Made by a program: the position numbers and the translations under genes
DNA from: Typhlomys cinereus
Taxonomy: Eukaryota; Chordata; Mammalia; Rodentia; Platacanthomyidae
Length of the DNA: 64,000 nt
Reading direction: 5' to 3'
Assembly (NCBI GenBank): GCA_023101885.1
Contig: JALPQD010000215.1
Location: 1,798,001-1,862,000 of the forward strand
Notes under the pieces: model-generated
The model's database searches: none
What the model saw: the letters and a program-made list of their open reading frames with translations, nothing else
What the model was told of the DNA's origin: nothing
Shown here: positions 35,406 through 47,616 of the stretch, piece by piece
Numbering within the stretch: the first letter of the stretch is position 1
Layout of the letters: every line of letters begins with the position of its first letter

Positions 35406-35723
35406 GCGTGCCACTTCCTCTCGGCTGGCAACTCGGGGGCATTTAGATCACAAGGAAACAGACCTCTGGGCTTGTCTGGGAGGGGTTTTTCTAGATTAGA
35501 AGACCCACCCTAGGAGCGGGCAGAATCAAGAGGAGGAAGCGAGCCGAGCACAAGCCATTCTTATCGCTGCCCGCTGTGCCATGTGGCCAGCTGCCTGGCG
35601 CTCTGTCCCCACCATGATGGACTGCGCCCTCACACTGCGAGCCGGCAGGCAGGAGAAACCCTCTCCCCCTCAGGCTGCTTCTTGCCAGGTATTTTGTTAC
35701 AGCAACAAGAAGAGTAATCCACA
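35406..35723 (+). mobile_element. LTR-like element, head-to-head with the previous one
   Basis: CAGACCTCTGGGCTTGTCTG, AGAAGACCCACCCTAGGAG, GCGAGCCGAGCACAAGCC, CCACCATGATGGACTGCGCC, GCCAGGTATTTTGTTACAGC, ending AGAGTAATCCACA. This is the family 3' terminus. Confidence 0.6.
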
Positions 35724-35727
35724 CGGC

Positions 35728-35850
35728 TATTGTTCTTGCTGTTGCTGTTTTTGAGATAGGTTCTCACACTGTAGCCTGTGCTGGCCATAGCAAAGTTCCT
35801 GCCCCCCCCCCCGCCAGAGCATTGGGATCACGGGCATGGGCCACCCACAC
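35728..35850 (-). repeat. B1 SINE, reverse orientation
   Basis: TTTTTGAGATAGGTTCTCAC, TGTAGCCTGTGCTGGCCATA, GCATTGGGATCACGGGCATG, GGCCACCCACACTTAGC. Confidence 0.8.
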
Positions 35851-38800
35851 TTAGCCAGAAGTAGCCCTCGCGGGCAAGCTGGAGCATGGCAGTCACAGCC
35901 GACCACTGGTCCCTGGGCGCCAGTCACTCGCGCTGTTCTCTCGTTACTTTGTAGGCTTTCTCTGTTCGCGTCTCCTCAGTCCCACCTGACTGCCAGAATC
36001 CACCCATCACCTCTGACCTGCCTGTCACCTGAGGAAAGCAGGAATAAGACAAAAAGGAGGGGGCGCGTCTACCCGTTGTCTTTTAAGGAAGTTTTTGGAA
36101 GTTGACCAGAACTTGGGCATACGGCCCCCTCACAGATCAGAGGCCAGGGGGTCTATTCTAAATGGCCATTTGCCTGGCCACAAAACAAAAAACCAAGGAT
36201 TCTTCTATAAGCAAAGGAGAGTTGATAATGGAGAAGCGCCGTGACCTCCGCTCCAGCGGTGGTGTCCCGTGGCCCACCTCCCTGTGGAGCAGAGGCGCAC
36301 ACGGCCACTGCCCCCCCCCCGCCCCCTCCCCGCCGGACTCAGCAACTCCGCCAGGAGCCTTCTTCCAGCCAGACCACCTGGCCCCAGCACTTTCACCTGA
36401 CCCCCAAGAGCCAGGGCTTCCACGACCTGTCGCGGCTGATGGGCCACAGGTAGTCAGCCCCCATCCTGGGAATCCACCCTCAGTGGACCCCCACGTCAAG
36501 GTGGGTTGTGGCCAGTTCAGATGTGCTCTGAACCCCGCCTCCCTCATCTGCACACTGATGTGGGTCTTTGAGAGTGACGGAGCCTTCCCTGGCTCTCCGT
36601 GGGCTTAACTTAGGGGTTACGGCCAATCCATGACCCCCAACAAAGCCACCCCTCACCCCTGAGCTAGCGGTTCCCAACTTTGTTTTCTCATGCCCAAGAA
36701 GAATAAGGAAACACAGGACAAAGAGTGAGAAAAGCAAACTCAGATTTATTTAAGGAAAATGAGGGAGCACCCAGAAAGCACGAGGAGCTCAGGGGAGGGT
36801 CACCAGTATGCGCCTGCAGACGCGTTGGTGGCTCTCCTGGCGGGACCTGAGGGAGCCCGAGGTCATCTTTATCAGGATTGGTCGTGCTCGAGCGGCCGAG
36901 CCGGTGAAGAGCCCGCATACCCTTCTGCCTAAGTAGCGTTGGGGAGGGATCCTATCCATCTCAGTTCTGTGTTTCTGCTAACAGGACCCACAGCTGCACC
37001 AAGTATAGAACAGCTAACAGGACCCACAACTCATCACGTCCAGAACTGCTAAGGTGCACCGGGATGGCTCTGCCCCTCTGCAGCCCCACTTGGAACCTCG
37101 ATTCATCAGCGTCTCCAGGAGTGGAGGTGACATGGGGTGTAGTGACGGGGGGGGGGGCTGTAAATAGCACCAAAGCCCCTCTTCGGGGAAGTGCACCCAC
37201 CGTTTCCCCTCCTTGGTGGAGAGGGCGGGCACATCATTCTTCGACCAATCACTATCAAGGAGGCATGACGTTGCCATGAGAAGCTCAATCCAATTCAGAC
37301 ATACACACAAGTATGTTGATGGGATGTGCAAAGAGAAGTAGGAGCTTGGCAGGCGGGGGGCAGGGGTACCCCATCTGGGCGGCGAACAGATGCCAAGTCG
37401 CTGTGAGGCCAAGTGAATGCATGGCAGAGACAAGCTGTACCCACCAGGGCCTGCCGGCTAAGTCAGCCGAGTGTGCAAGATAGCCGGAGAGGCCAATAGG
37501 AAGCGACAAGGCTTGCCTCATCTCCAGGAGAACGAGTCAGATTGGAGGACAGGCTGGGGGGGTGCTGGGGCACAAGATGTGGGGAGGCAGCCTGGGTCCT
37601 AAGGTGACCCTCGGGGAGAAGCTGGAACTTCTTGATAAGCCAACTACACAGGAACCAGGAAGCCAGGGGCCACGGGGGAGGGGGGGCTGGTGAGCTGAGA
37701 GCCATCAACCTATGAATGTGTATGAAGTTGGGGGGGCGTGGGGGAGGGGAGCTGAGGGGGACCACTGGTGACTTGTGTCTTTTCTCTAATTACAGCAGAC
37801 ATCCAAGTTTTAGCTCCAGGGGGCTGAGACAGAGGCTCCAAAAGCAAGTGGCGGGACCCTCCCTACCAGGGCCTAAGACACACAGAGCAATGACAAGAGT
37901 CTCCCCCCGCACCCCAAACGGGTTCAGAGTTCACAGAGGACCGGACAGGAAATGTCCCTGTCACAGCTCCAAGCAGGGCGGTCCTTGTTGAAGGTCACAA
38001 CTGTGACTGGCCCATCTGCCCAGTCAGCAATACCCCCCCCCCCGCCTCCCCCCTGCTCCCTCAAGCTTCCCCCTCTTGGGTCACAGTGAACCACAGCCAC
38101 TCTTGCTGATTCTGTTTCTTTTTGACAAGCCACGGCCGCTCCCACTGGATGTGGGCAACATCATCTTGACAACTGTCCCCGAGCCATCTCGCTGGGGGCC
38201 AGCTCGGGTAACAAGAAGCATCTCGGCTCTCAGGTAACACGGCCAGAGGACATAGCTGGCTCCGTTTCATGGAAATAAGAGGTTCAGCTGAATAGTCCTG
38301 AGCCCTGAGCTCCAGAGCAACCTGGTAGTTGACTTCCAAGCCGGCAGGTGTGGGGCCGTCCATTTATGGCTATGGGGTGCAGGACAAATAGGCAGGCCCG
38401 AGGGCAGCCAATAAGGTGTAAGCCAGGAAGCCCAGAACCCCACACTTTCACCAGCATTGCTGAGCCTTGTGCCCCAGGTCCCCAATCCAGGGATGAGGCA
38501 AACAGTGGGGAACCCTGTCACAAGGCGAGGACTCCGGGTAACTCGTGTTCCAGCGTCCAGGGACGCTTTCACTCCTGGCCCTAGCCCCAGACTAGAGGGG
38601 CTACAAGAGGGGGCCAGAGAGCAATCCTGCCGTGCAGGGCGGGAGTTGTCGACAGCAGTGCTGGGGTGGAGGGTGGGGTGTTGGCGACAGGTGAGCAGAA
38701 CAGGGAACCCCAGATGTCCCATGATACAGCGTCTGGCCTCTGTAGGGCTCCAGGAATCGGAATCACCCTTGAGAAATGGCACTCGCGGTGCCGTCTGGGT

Positions 38801-41800
38801 CCCTAGGCCCTGTCGTCCGCTAGGACTATAGGTCCAAGGTACCAGAACCTGAGCCCAGAGATAGCAACACCTATCTAGCCTATTCCAAGACAGAGGCCCT
38901 GCCCTTCCCCTTTGGGCCACTCCACTTCAGGGGTCTGCCCAGGTCCGGGCCAGACAGCAGCGGCAGCAGCAGCAGCAGCAGCAGACAGATATCCTACAGG
39001 CCCACCAGCTTCCCACCTGGCCTTTCCCACCATGTCTCTAGAGACACCTGAGCTAGTCCCATGCAGCCCGATGCCAGGACGTGGGAAGAGAGGCTCCTTG
39101 CTCCTCGGGTTCGCTGTAGCTCCACATCTCATTCAGGGAATGAGCAGCATCTCAGCTTTCAGGTCTTCAGCCCACAGAGCTTTTCCCACATCCAGCTTTC
39201 AGCCTCCTGACTGAGTCCTGCTGCCCCCCCCAGCCCCCAGCCCCGTCCTCCCCTGTATGTACCCAGCCCGGACCTGAGTTGACCACAAATCGTGGTTCTA
39301 AAATATTGAAAGTTCAGAAATCAAGAAAACAGGGCTTCTTCCTTCACAAATATGCCTTCAGAGTAGACCTACTATAGGGTTCCCAAGTCGGTGAGCCCCT
39401 AAGGCGGGAGGGACAGGAGGTGGGGGTGGGCCCAGGGGAAAAGCAAGCCCTGCTCCCTGGCCCACGGTGCACCTTTTCTTGGCTCCCCGCAGCGTATCCA
39501 CAACTTAGGGGACACATACCTGCATGTGCTCCCCGCCCCACCCCCAGCCCCAAGCGTTCTTTGCCCCTCTCTGCAGAGCTGTCCTGGACCCTTACGTCTA
39601 TAGAGGACACTGGCATGGCTAGGTACAGCAGGTACCTGACCGGGATGCAGGTCTGGGTCTTGGGTCTTTACAGAATGGTCTGGAAGCCTGGAGTCTCCGG
39701 GCAGGGTGTTGGCGCTGTGGGGAGGAGCGAGGGCTGGAGTGGGGTGAATGCCGCTCCCCTTCTTGTGTACGCAGCCTGGTGAGGGCAGCCTGGTGAGGGC
39801 CGTGCTGGCCTCAGGCATCTTGCCTGCTTTCGTACCCTGGGGATCATCGTGGTGTCGTCTCTGGCACTCACTGGAGACAGCCACACACATGCTCCCTCTC
39901 ACGGGCCCGAAGAGGCCCTCCCAACCCCCATTTTCTGGTCTTGTTCTCATCTTTGGATGAAGAATTTGGATGTCTTAGAAGGAGCCAGAACTCTAGTAGT
40001 TTCACTCAGGATTCCGGGTCTGACACACAGTCATAGTTCAAGGCCCGGTGCTGTCACAGCCCTAGGGGGGCCTCCTGTAAGACACCCCTCGACTTACTGC
40101 CGACTCATTGCAGACTAGTGTCTGCAAGGTTGTCCCAGCTGAAGTGATAATAGAAAGAAATGATACAGAAATAAGCAAAGCATGGGGACCACCCAAGTGG
40201 ACAGACTTGGGCAAAGTGTCGTATCTGGCCCTGTCCCCCCAAAAAGACACAAGTGAGAGACAGGCAGCACCGGCCTGGCCTCCCGTGGGGGAGGAGGGGG
40301 TCCCTGGCATCACAGGCCCCTAGAAACTTAAAAAGTCACGCTTCTGCTGCAGCCTTGTTGGGGGCCTAAGCCGTGGCCTCCCCCTCAGCTCCTCAGGACA
40401 GTGGTGTCCCGGGTGCTAGAAGCCTGGGGTCTCTGAGTGGATCGAGAACCCAGCAGATTTCTCAGCAGCTGCGAGTCATCGCAGATTATTGCTTGCCTCA
40501 CAGCCGGTCGTCGCCACCGGGTCTCCCCAGAGTCCCCTCCTGCCAAACTCAGCTAGCGAATCCTGTGGTCTGCAACAGAGCAGAGAACCAAGCAGAGATT
40601 CCCAGCTGCCTGCCTGGCTGGATTGGAGGGTGGGCTGCAAACCTAATATGGACACAGAAGTGACCAGAGGGAGAGGTGGAGGGCTGCCTTTTCTGGCCGG
40701 GAAGTGGGGGGGGGGCAGGAGGGGGGCGCTGTGGGAGAGGGGAAGACTGCCTAGGGAAGGCCATGACCGTGAGGAAGAGAGGCTGAAGTTACAGCATCCC
40801 GCCCCATGTCTCCACCATTTGTCACTAATAAACTCAAAAGGAAATCTTGGAAGAATCCCTGGGGACAGAGGGCAGGGTCCCAGCGATGACTGCGGGGCAA
40901 GCTGGAGAGTTTTCTTTCTGCAGTGAAGGGACCTTGGGGGAGGGCGGTGGGCTGGCATTGGAAAGCAGAGGGTGGTTTGCCCACAAAGCCACACCCTTCC
41001 CTACTGGCGAATGCCTGGCTGGGGCTTGCCTGGGGGGGTGGTCAGAGGGATTATTAGGGGCTCAGTGCTGTCCGCACAGGAAGCTCCTGATAGCTGCAGA
41101 CCAGGGCCTGGAATCTCCAGCTAGCGCTATAAAAGGAGACCAGACGAGAACCTGGCCCCATGGTGGAGGAAGAATTTGAAGAATATTCCTGAGTCAACCA
41201 GGAGGCTGCCAGGGAGAACACCCCAGGGCCTTCAGGGAAGAGGGGCTGTGGGCCCCTGGGCACTGTGGATGAGGGTCCCGCCTAAAGGGCCTCCTTGGAA
41301 CCGTGTTGCTCAGAAGGACCTCAGAAAGGGGTTACAGGAGCGCAAGGAAGCAGAGAACTGCCGGCTAGGGGGTGAGAACATTTGGAGAAGACAAGAACCA
41401 GCTGGGCCCAGACACGCCACTGAGGCGGGAGAAAACCAGTGTGAGTTAGCGTTGTCCTTCCCGGTGACGCCTCCCACCCCACAGCCGGCGAAACGTTCCG
41501 TGGAGATTATTTTCCACAGGGATGCTACATATAAAAAATGTTCAAGTAGCCACGACCCCTGGCTGAAGCCGCTGCCCATCTTGGGACCTGACATGTTCTG
41601 CTCTAAGGCTGACATGTTTTAGGACCCGAGCAAACCAGACCAGGGACTGTATTCGAAGTCTGCCCAGCTGTCTTAACTTTGAGAGCTAACGGAGTGAGGA
41701 ATCCTTCAAGGCTTGGGACCTTCAAGTCTTACTTATCAACCTGAACTATTACTGTTCAGTGCACCTCAGACACTCCCCAAAGACTCATTTACTGAAAGAA

Positions 41801-41989
41801 AAAAATTCCTTTAGAAACTTGAAGAACATAATGTCACTAACATATATATGGCTACCTTTCAACTTAAGGGGGATGTTCTTTTGAGAAGCCCATGTGTCTT
41901 GTCGTTTTCCTGAGCCCCTCCTGCTCCCTCCCCCTCTCTCCTCTTTCCCCCTCTCTCTTCTTGTTTAATGTCCATGCTTAACACAAAAA
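35851..41989. other. Noncoding DNA, no gene recognised
   Basis: No exon recognised. A segment at about 36665-36760 carries a minus-strand AATAAA (36750-36745) amid unfamiliar sequence and might be a degraded retroelement 3' end. A TATA-like CTATAAAAGG is at 41127-41136 with no ORF or CpG context after it. The rest is unique. Confidence 0.5.
38951..38986 (+). repeat. (CAG)n trinucleotide repeat
   Basis: ACAGCAGCGGCAGCAGCAGC continued by further CAG units, interrupted once by CGG. It is noncoding here as far as I can see. Confidence 0.93.
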
Positions 41990-42196
41990 CTTTTTGGTTT
42001 TGGAGACCCAGTCTCATCTATCCCAGGGTGACCTTGAACTCCCTATGTAGCCGAGGCCTCCAGCCTCCTCCTCCCTCGCGCTGGGATTACAGGCATGCGC
42101 TACCGCACCCCATTTTTATGTGGCGCTAGGGATGGAATCCAGTTTCCGAGCACGCTGGGACAAGCACTCTATCTACTGAATCACATCCCCAGTTTT
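41990..42196 (-). repeat. B1-ID composite SINE, reverse orientation
   Basis: A reversed B1 (GGAGACCCAGTCTCATCTAT, GGTGACCTTGAACTCCCTAT, CTGGGATTACAGGCATGCGC) is directly joined to a reversed ID (GGGATGGAATCCAGTTTCCG, CTATCTACTGAATCACATCC, CCAG). The fixed order indicates a dimeric SINE rather than two insertions. Confidence 0.85.
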
Positions 42197-43134
42197 AAAA
42201 CACTGTAGTTAAAACTCTGTTTTGTCTTGACTACCCTCCTACCCCCTCCACCGCCCCCCATCTTCTACCCTCCCCCCAAACACCCCGCCAAAATGCTTTT
42301 CAGCCCTGAAGTCAAGAATCTGGGCTACATGAAAATCTGGGAGGGTCTTCTGGGTCATCTCCATCTGCAGGCAGCAGGGTTGGCCTCCCTTACTAGAAAA
42401 TGTGACGTCTTTCACAGGGGGGCCGAGGTGACCCATGCTCAAGTGTGGGGGACCTTCCTAGAGAAGGTTCTTGAAGCAATTGAGGAATAGGGGACCAAAG
42501 GAAGGGTGGTGGTTGGGGTCTGGGCGGCAGGGGCTGAGGCTGAACAGCGGTGACTCTGGTCGTGAATTCCCAGCCGAGCCCAGCATGATGACCCAGGTCA
42601 CCCATGGTGACCGGCACAGGGGCTGGCCGGCACTCTGGGCTCTGGAAGGCGCAGGAGTGGCCCGCCACCACACTGCCAGGGAGTTAGCAGAGGGTGAGGG
42701 ACGTGGGGGAGCAGAGCCAGGAGCCCAAGATGGATGTCTGGGCCACACCCATTGGAGGGGCTCTGGGGTCCCGTGGGGAACTGGACCCATCCTGGCAGAA
42801 TCCGAGAGGCAGGCCTGGGCCAGGCTGAGCTCTGTGGTCACTGTCTAGGGCACCTGAAACCCAGCAACGGCCCATGTGTACCCCTACCCAGGGCATTGCA
42901 TGCCAGGATAGCAAACAGGGCACCAGCCACGGGGCTGAACAGCTTCCAGGTTCTTGTGCCAAGGGCACATGGACACCTCTACGTTCCCTACCAAGATACC
43001 CTGTGGCGATCCCATTCATTCCTTAGCATCATGTATGGACCCCAAGAGCTTCAGGGGATGGGGGGGGAACAGAGGCAGGGGCAGCAGGAACTGCAGGCGC
43101 CGGAGGACAGCAGTCATCGCAAACCTTGGCCCTG
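42197..43134. other. Intergenic DNA just past the ELFN2 3' end
   Basis: Unique sequence between the B1-ID element and the proposed ELFN2 cleavage site. No gene seen. Confidence 0.5.
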
Positions 43135-43151
43135 TTGTTTTAAATAAGAAA

Positions 43152-43157
43152 TTTATT
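43152..43157 (-). terminator. ELFN2: Polyadenylation signal AATAAA, probable ELFN2 3' end
   Basis: The minus strand reads TTTGCAATAAATTTC in an AT-rich patch within otherwise GC-rich DNA. Cleavage would be expected 10-30 bases further along, about 43122-43142. It is the first canonical AATAAA that I noticed on this strand downstream of the ELFN2 stop. Confidence 0.55.
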
Positions 43158-44271
43158 GCAAATATAGAAATTGATTCTCTCCATACAGGAATCTCCAAGT
43201 TTGAGGAAAACAATTTCGTGCCATTCAGTTTAAAACAGGAAAATTGGAGGGAGGCGCTGGGAGGAGAAAAGAAATGAAGTTATCCCCTAAAAGAAGAAAA
43301 AGAGAGGGTCCGAGACCCCCAGGAGGAGAAAAGTTCCGGACACAGCGAGGGGTCACAGGTTCAGAGTTCAGGGGTCCAAGCCCAGCTCTGCAGGGCTCAA
43401 ACCAGGTGCCTAGCTACCATGCCCTTCGGAGACTGGCAGCTCCTGAGGACGGGGACAGCAAGGAGGGAAATGGCCGCCACGCCTGGCCCCAGAGCCCCCA
43501 CCCTACCCCTGTGCTTGTCTGGCAGAGGGGAGCAGAAGGGAGGAAGAGGGGGGCCCAGGCCCTCCCACCCCACCCTGAGAACACCTCTACTCTCCCCCAT
43601 CTAGGAGGAACACCCAAGTGGGGGTGAAACCAGTGATTAGAGACTGTAGGTTGGGAAGGGAACAGGCTGAGCCATGAACATGGACCTTGGAGAAGATCCC
43701 CCCTCTGGGGGCAGAAAGACCCCAGAGCAGCAAGTCTTGCCTTGTGGTGTGAGGTCACCCCAATTCTTTGTGCTGGCTTCAGTGGGCACAGCTTCAATCC
43801 TGCAGGGAATCAGATATCCTAGGTTCCCTTCCACCTTGCCCCTCCCCCCACATCCCCTGTGCCCAGGGCCAGGTGGGGCCGGGTGTGACCCACGGGAGAG
43901 GTTTGGGGACAGCCCGATACTGTGACACCCCTTCCCTCCCATCTCGCTGTCATGCCTAACTCAGCTGACTGTCATCTTCTCGGATGAACAACTAGCCACC
44001 GTTCGATCCTTGCCCCCATCACCTTGCCAGTTCTCTGTACCTGGCTGTCACACTGCTAGAAGCTGACTGTCTGCCCCTGCCCGTATGTAGGTCTTTCACG
44101 AGGGGTGGGAGAGCCGGGGCGTTGTCACCCCTGACCCTGTGGTACCTCTCTCTCAGAGCCTTTCGTGAACCGTTTCTCACAAGAGATTCCCTTTCCCTTC
44201 CCTCCTGGGGTTTCTGCCGCCTCCTCCCTAAAACTTCAAGTGTGGGCACAAGCAACTTCTCACTGGGAACA

Positions 44272-44329
44272 CGAGGGTCTCTGGACTAGCCTCAGACTTC
44301 GAGGGTCTCTGGACTAGCCTCAGACTTCA
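44272..44329 (+). repeat. 29-bp tandem duplication in the ELFN2 3'UTR
   Basis: CGAGGGTCTCTGGACTAGCC followed by TCAGACTT occurs twice in direct succession. Confidence 0.9.
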
Positions 44330-46355
44330 CCCCAGCCACGCCGCCTTTCAGGCGGGCTTCCCAGGACTGGGTCCTCCTAAGTGAGCCCTTGTGGTTCTTC
44401 CTTCCCCCTCTCCTCCGCAGACAGCATCCGCCATCGGGAAGGCTGCCTTGTCTGGCGGCTCCTTATTTAGGAAGGGTCCAGGGCGGAGAGTCTTTCCTAG
44501 GGGAGCAGTAGGGGGGAGGGGGGTCTGGAACCCTGGCGGAGTTGTCTGTTGAGACAAAGCCTTCTTCTCACCAGAGCTAAGCCCCCAAGCTCAGGGGTCT
44601 AGCAGAGGAACTGAGGCTGCTCGAGGGGTTCCCTGGAAGCCAATTAGGTGACTTCCCTCAGTTTGGACCCCCAGCTCCCACCTCCAGCAACCCCAGGACT
44701 CTGCTTTGAACTCACTACTGTTGAAAAAGCCAGAGTCCTGACTGAGATCAAGGAGGGGAAAATGTCCATTTCTCTTTTGTGACCAGCTCACTCAAGGACA
44801 AATCATCCCTGGCAGGACATGGGACATGGTAGAGGGGGCTTCCAGGGCCGGCCTAGTCTAGGCAGCTGGGGTGTGTGTGTGTGGGGGGGTCCTGGCAGGG
44901 TGAGGGATGGGAAAGACCTGGACCTCAGACCCTTGCTGTGGCTCAAAAGAGCCACGTGACCGGGTATGCAAGGTCACCACAGCTCAAAGGGCTGGGTCGC
45001 ACCGTTGGGACAGGCCCCCTCAGGAGAGACCCCCCAACTGATGTCCAATAGCATGATAGGCAATACATGGGGACGAAGCCCGGCCCTTGTACAGGATCTC
45101 CCTGGACACAGCCACGCCTATTCCCTCCTCATGGTCTCCTCCTACTGAGTCCCCGAGTTCTTGGTACTGCAACGCAACTGATTGGCCCAACCTGTACCCC
45201 ACCAGGCTCTGGACCATAAGGCAACCCTTTCTTCTCCAAATGCCAGCAGGCAGATGAGAGGCTCTTCCTATGACCCTCGCACCAGGACATAGACCCTCGA
45301 GAACACCCCTCTGGAATCACCCCCTGACTGGGAGGAGGAAAGGGATGAGGAGGATGGGGTGCAATGGGGCCGTGGGGTCGATGGAGGGAGGGCAGGCAGC
45401 ACTCGTGGGCCCTGTGCCCAGAACGGAGGTGGGCACAGGGCGGGGCTGTGTTGGTGGCACCTGTTTTGGGTCTTCTGCAGAGCTAAGCAGACCCTTCAAG
45501 AGCTGCTCGGATCACAACAGAGGAAATGGGGGGAGGGGTATCTGGACAAACTGGCACACGACAGATGTTTGCTCAGAAAAATACAATAAAATCGTCATGC
45601 AAATATATCAGGGGGTCTGTTTGCTCACGCCCCCGGCCTCTTGGCCTGCCTGCTGTCCTCGGGGTGATGGGTGTGGAGTGGGGTGAGGAGCAGGTGAGGG
45701 GCCTAGGGCAGGGGGCCAGCCAGTCTCGTCTCCCCGCCCCCAGAAGAACAGTCGTTTCTTTGCAAATGTCACCCCTGAGTACGCCCTGGGCTCAGCCGTC
45801 CTCAACATCCCGTGACAGAAGCCTTGCAGTCCAGTCTCACTTTTCCTGCCCCTGGCAGGTGAGTCCCCCCCCACACCCAAAGGACGGCCAATGCTTTCCT
45901 GACCACAGCTCCCGCCGTTGAAGTGCTAGTGCCGTTGTCACCCCTCACGCCGCCCGCAGTCCTCCCTCCCCACCTCAAAAAGCCCCAAAAGGTGGCAAAA
46001 GTGAGCGTCTCCCGGCAGGGACTGAGGGGAGCCCTCTCAGTTCTCCCCATCTCAAGGTCAAAGGTGGGGCTGAGGGTCACGGGAGCAGAGGACAAAGCTG
46101 TCTGGTCCGGTTGCCCCCAAAACCCACCAGTCCACCTGAGCCCTCAGCGTCCTGACACTTCGAGACCTCCCCGCTCCCATCTCAAGACCCCAGAGTGCGC
46201 TCCAGAGCTGGTTCCCGCAGGCCCCTGGTTCTTGAGAAAGGCAGCCAGCGACTGGCCTGGCCTCCCTCGTGCTCTGCTGCCGCCCACACTGAGAGAACCC
46301 CAGAGCCCAACGGCCAGTCGGTTGGTCGCTCTGGGCACCAACTGTCAGGCACTGA

Positions 46356-46369
46356 GTTGCCATGGCGAC
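46356..46369 (+). promoter_or_regulatory. RFX X-box, palindromic
   Basis: GTTGCCATGGCGAC differs by one base from the ideal palindrome GTTGCCATGGCAAC. It lies within the proposed ELFN2 3'UTR. Binding is inferred from sequence only. Confidence 0.4.
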
Positions 46370-47454
46370 GAGCTAGCTAGGAAGGGGGAGGGACCAGGAA
46401 CCCAGCCTGCTCCCCCACCAGGAAGGTGGGGGGAACCTCACTTGTTTGTGCTTTGATCAGTGTTGGATGGGAGGGATCAGAAAGAAGGGTGTGGCTATTT
46501 CTATAGGAGCCTGGGAACCCCTCTGCCCAGGGGGTAAGGCAGGGTAAGGGTGGGGCCGTGCCTCCCTTCCTCTGGGGCAGGTATAGATGTCGCCCAACAC
46601 TCCACAGTGAGGACCAAGCAGGTGGGGGGTGCAGGATGCGGGGTGCAGGGAGGGAGCCTCCTCCCGCCCCATCCCACCCTGGCCCCAGGCCTTTGCCGGC
46701 TACCTTTGCTCCTCTGAGGTGGGAAGGGGGTCCCAGAGATCCAGAGAAGCTGGGGACAGGGGCGTGAGGCCCTGCACCTGAGATGCTGGGGGAGTGGCCT
46801 GCTCACAGCCCCACCCTCAGACAGTTCCCTGGGGCTATGTGGAAGACACTTGAAGGGCGCAGCGTGCCCTGGCCTCTCCTGTCAGCAGGGCCCTCTACTC
46901 ACAGCCACCAGGGAGGGACACCAGCGGGTCGCGCTGAGGGTGTCCGCAGGCTGTCAGAGGAGAAGTATCTATCTGCTTCAGTCCCTTGAGCCGACCTCCC
47001 CCCAAGACCACAGTTTGGAAGGGGTGGTGGGTGGAGGGGACAGAGAGCCCAGGGGGAGGCTGAGGGCAGAGCCAGCACTGGGCTGAGGAGCTGGGAGGAC
47101 CCGTGACCTCTGGGGTGACCTGGGCAGCGACTTCTCTCGGACAATCCATAAAATGGAGAAGATGCTCAGTGTCCACAGGGTACTAAATTCCCAACGGGCA
47201 CAAAATCCCCAGTGTGGAGGACCCTTCCTTGCTCCCAGAGGACTGGGATCCATTTCTCCGCCTCCATTGCCCCCAAATCTGCCCCTCAGCCTTCCTCGCC
47301 GGCCCCGCCTACCCAGCGGAGTCCCTAGGGCAGCACAGTAAAGAGGACTGGTTTCAGTATCAGGTTGTAAACTTTAAGGAAAATGTCTCTGTTTTCCTGT
47401 CCGTTATTGTCGGGTGTTGGTTGCTTCACAGTCAGGTGGTGGTCAAGTGTATGC

Positions 47455-47508
47455 GTGGGTGCGTGCGTGTGGGTGTGTGTGTGTGTGCGTGCGCGCGCAC
47501 GCGTCCAC
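47455..47508. repeat. Alternating TG/CG tract in the ELFN2 3'UTR
   Basis: The tract runs from (TG)n with CG interruptions into GCGCGCGCACGCG. It begins about 110 bases after the stop codon in transcript direction. Alternating purine-pyrimidine DNA of this kind favours Z-DNA. It is likely length-polymorphic. Confidence 0.85.
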
Positions 47509-47616
47509 TCCTCGGCCTGGGCTCCCGGGCCCGTCCCCCTGCCCGGCCACCATGGGAGGCCCCTCCCCCCGGGGCCCTGGCCCCTCCCCCTCACCTCAGC
47601 AGGGGGGAGGAGAGGG

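Larger units (their letters stand above)
43135..47616 (-). other. ELFN2: Probable ELFN2 3' untranslated region
   Basis: The region runs from the ELFN2 stop codon to the first good downstream polyadenylation signal on the same strand, about 4.5 kb. It has no recognisable SINE or LTR insertion, in contrast to the repeat-dense DNA just beyond it (B1-ID at 41990-42196), which fits a transcribed region under constraint. It holds an alternating purine-pyrimidine TG/CG tract just after the stop codon (47455-47508), a direct 29-bp duplication at 44272-44329 and an octamer-type ATGCAAAT at 45597-45604. The frames inside it look like chance frames. The extent is inferred, not proven. Confidence 0.6.

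Noticed and set aside
41127..41136. TATA-like box CTATAAAAGG as a promoter
   Set aside because: No CpG island, initiator, ORF or splice context downstream; kept only as a mention in the regional entry.
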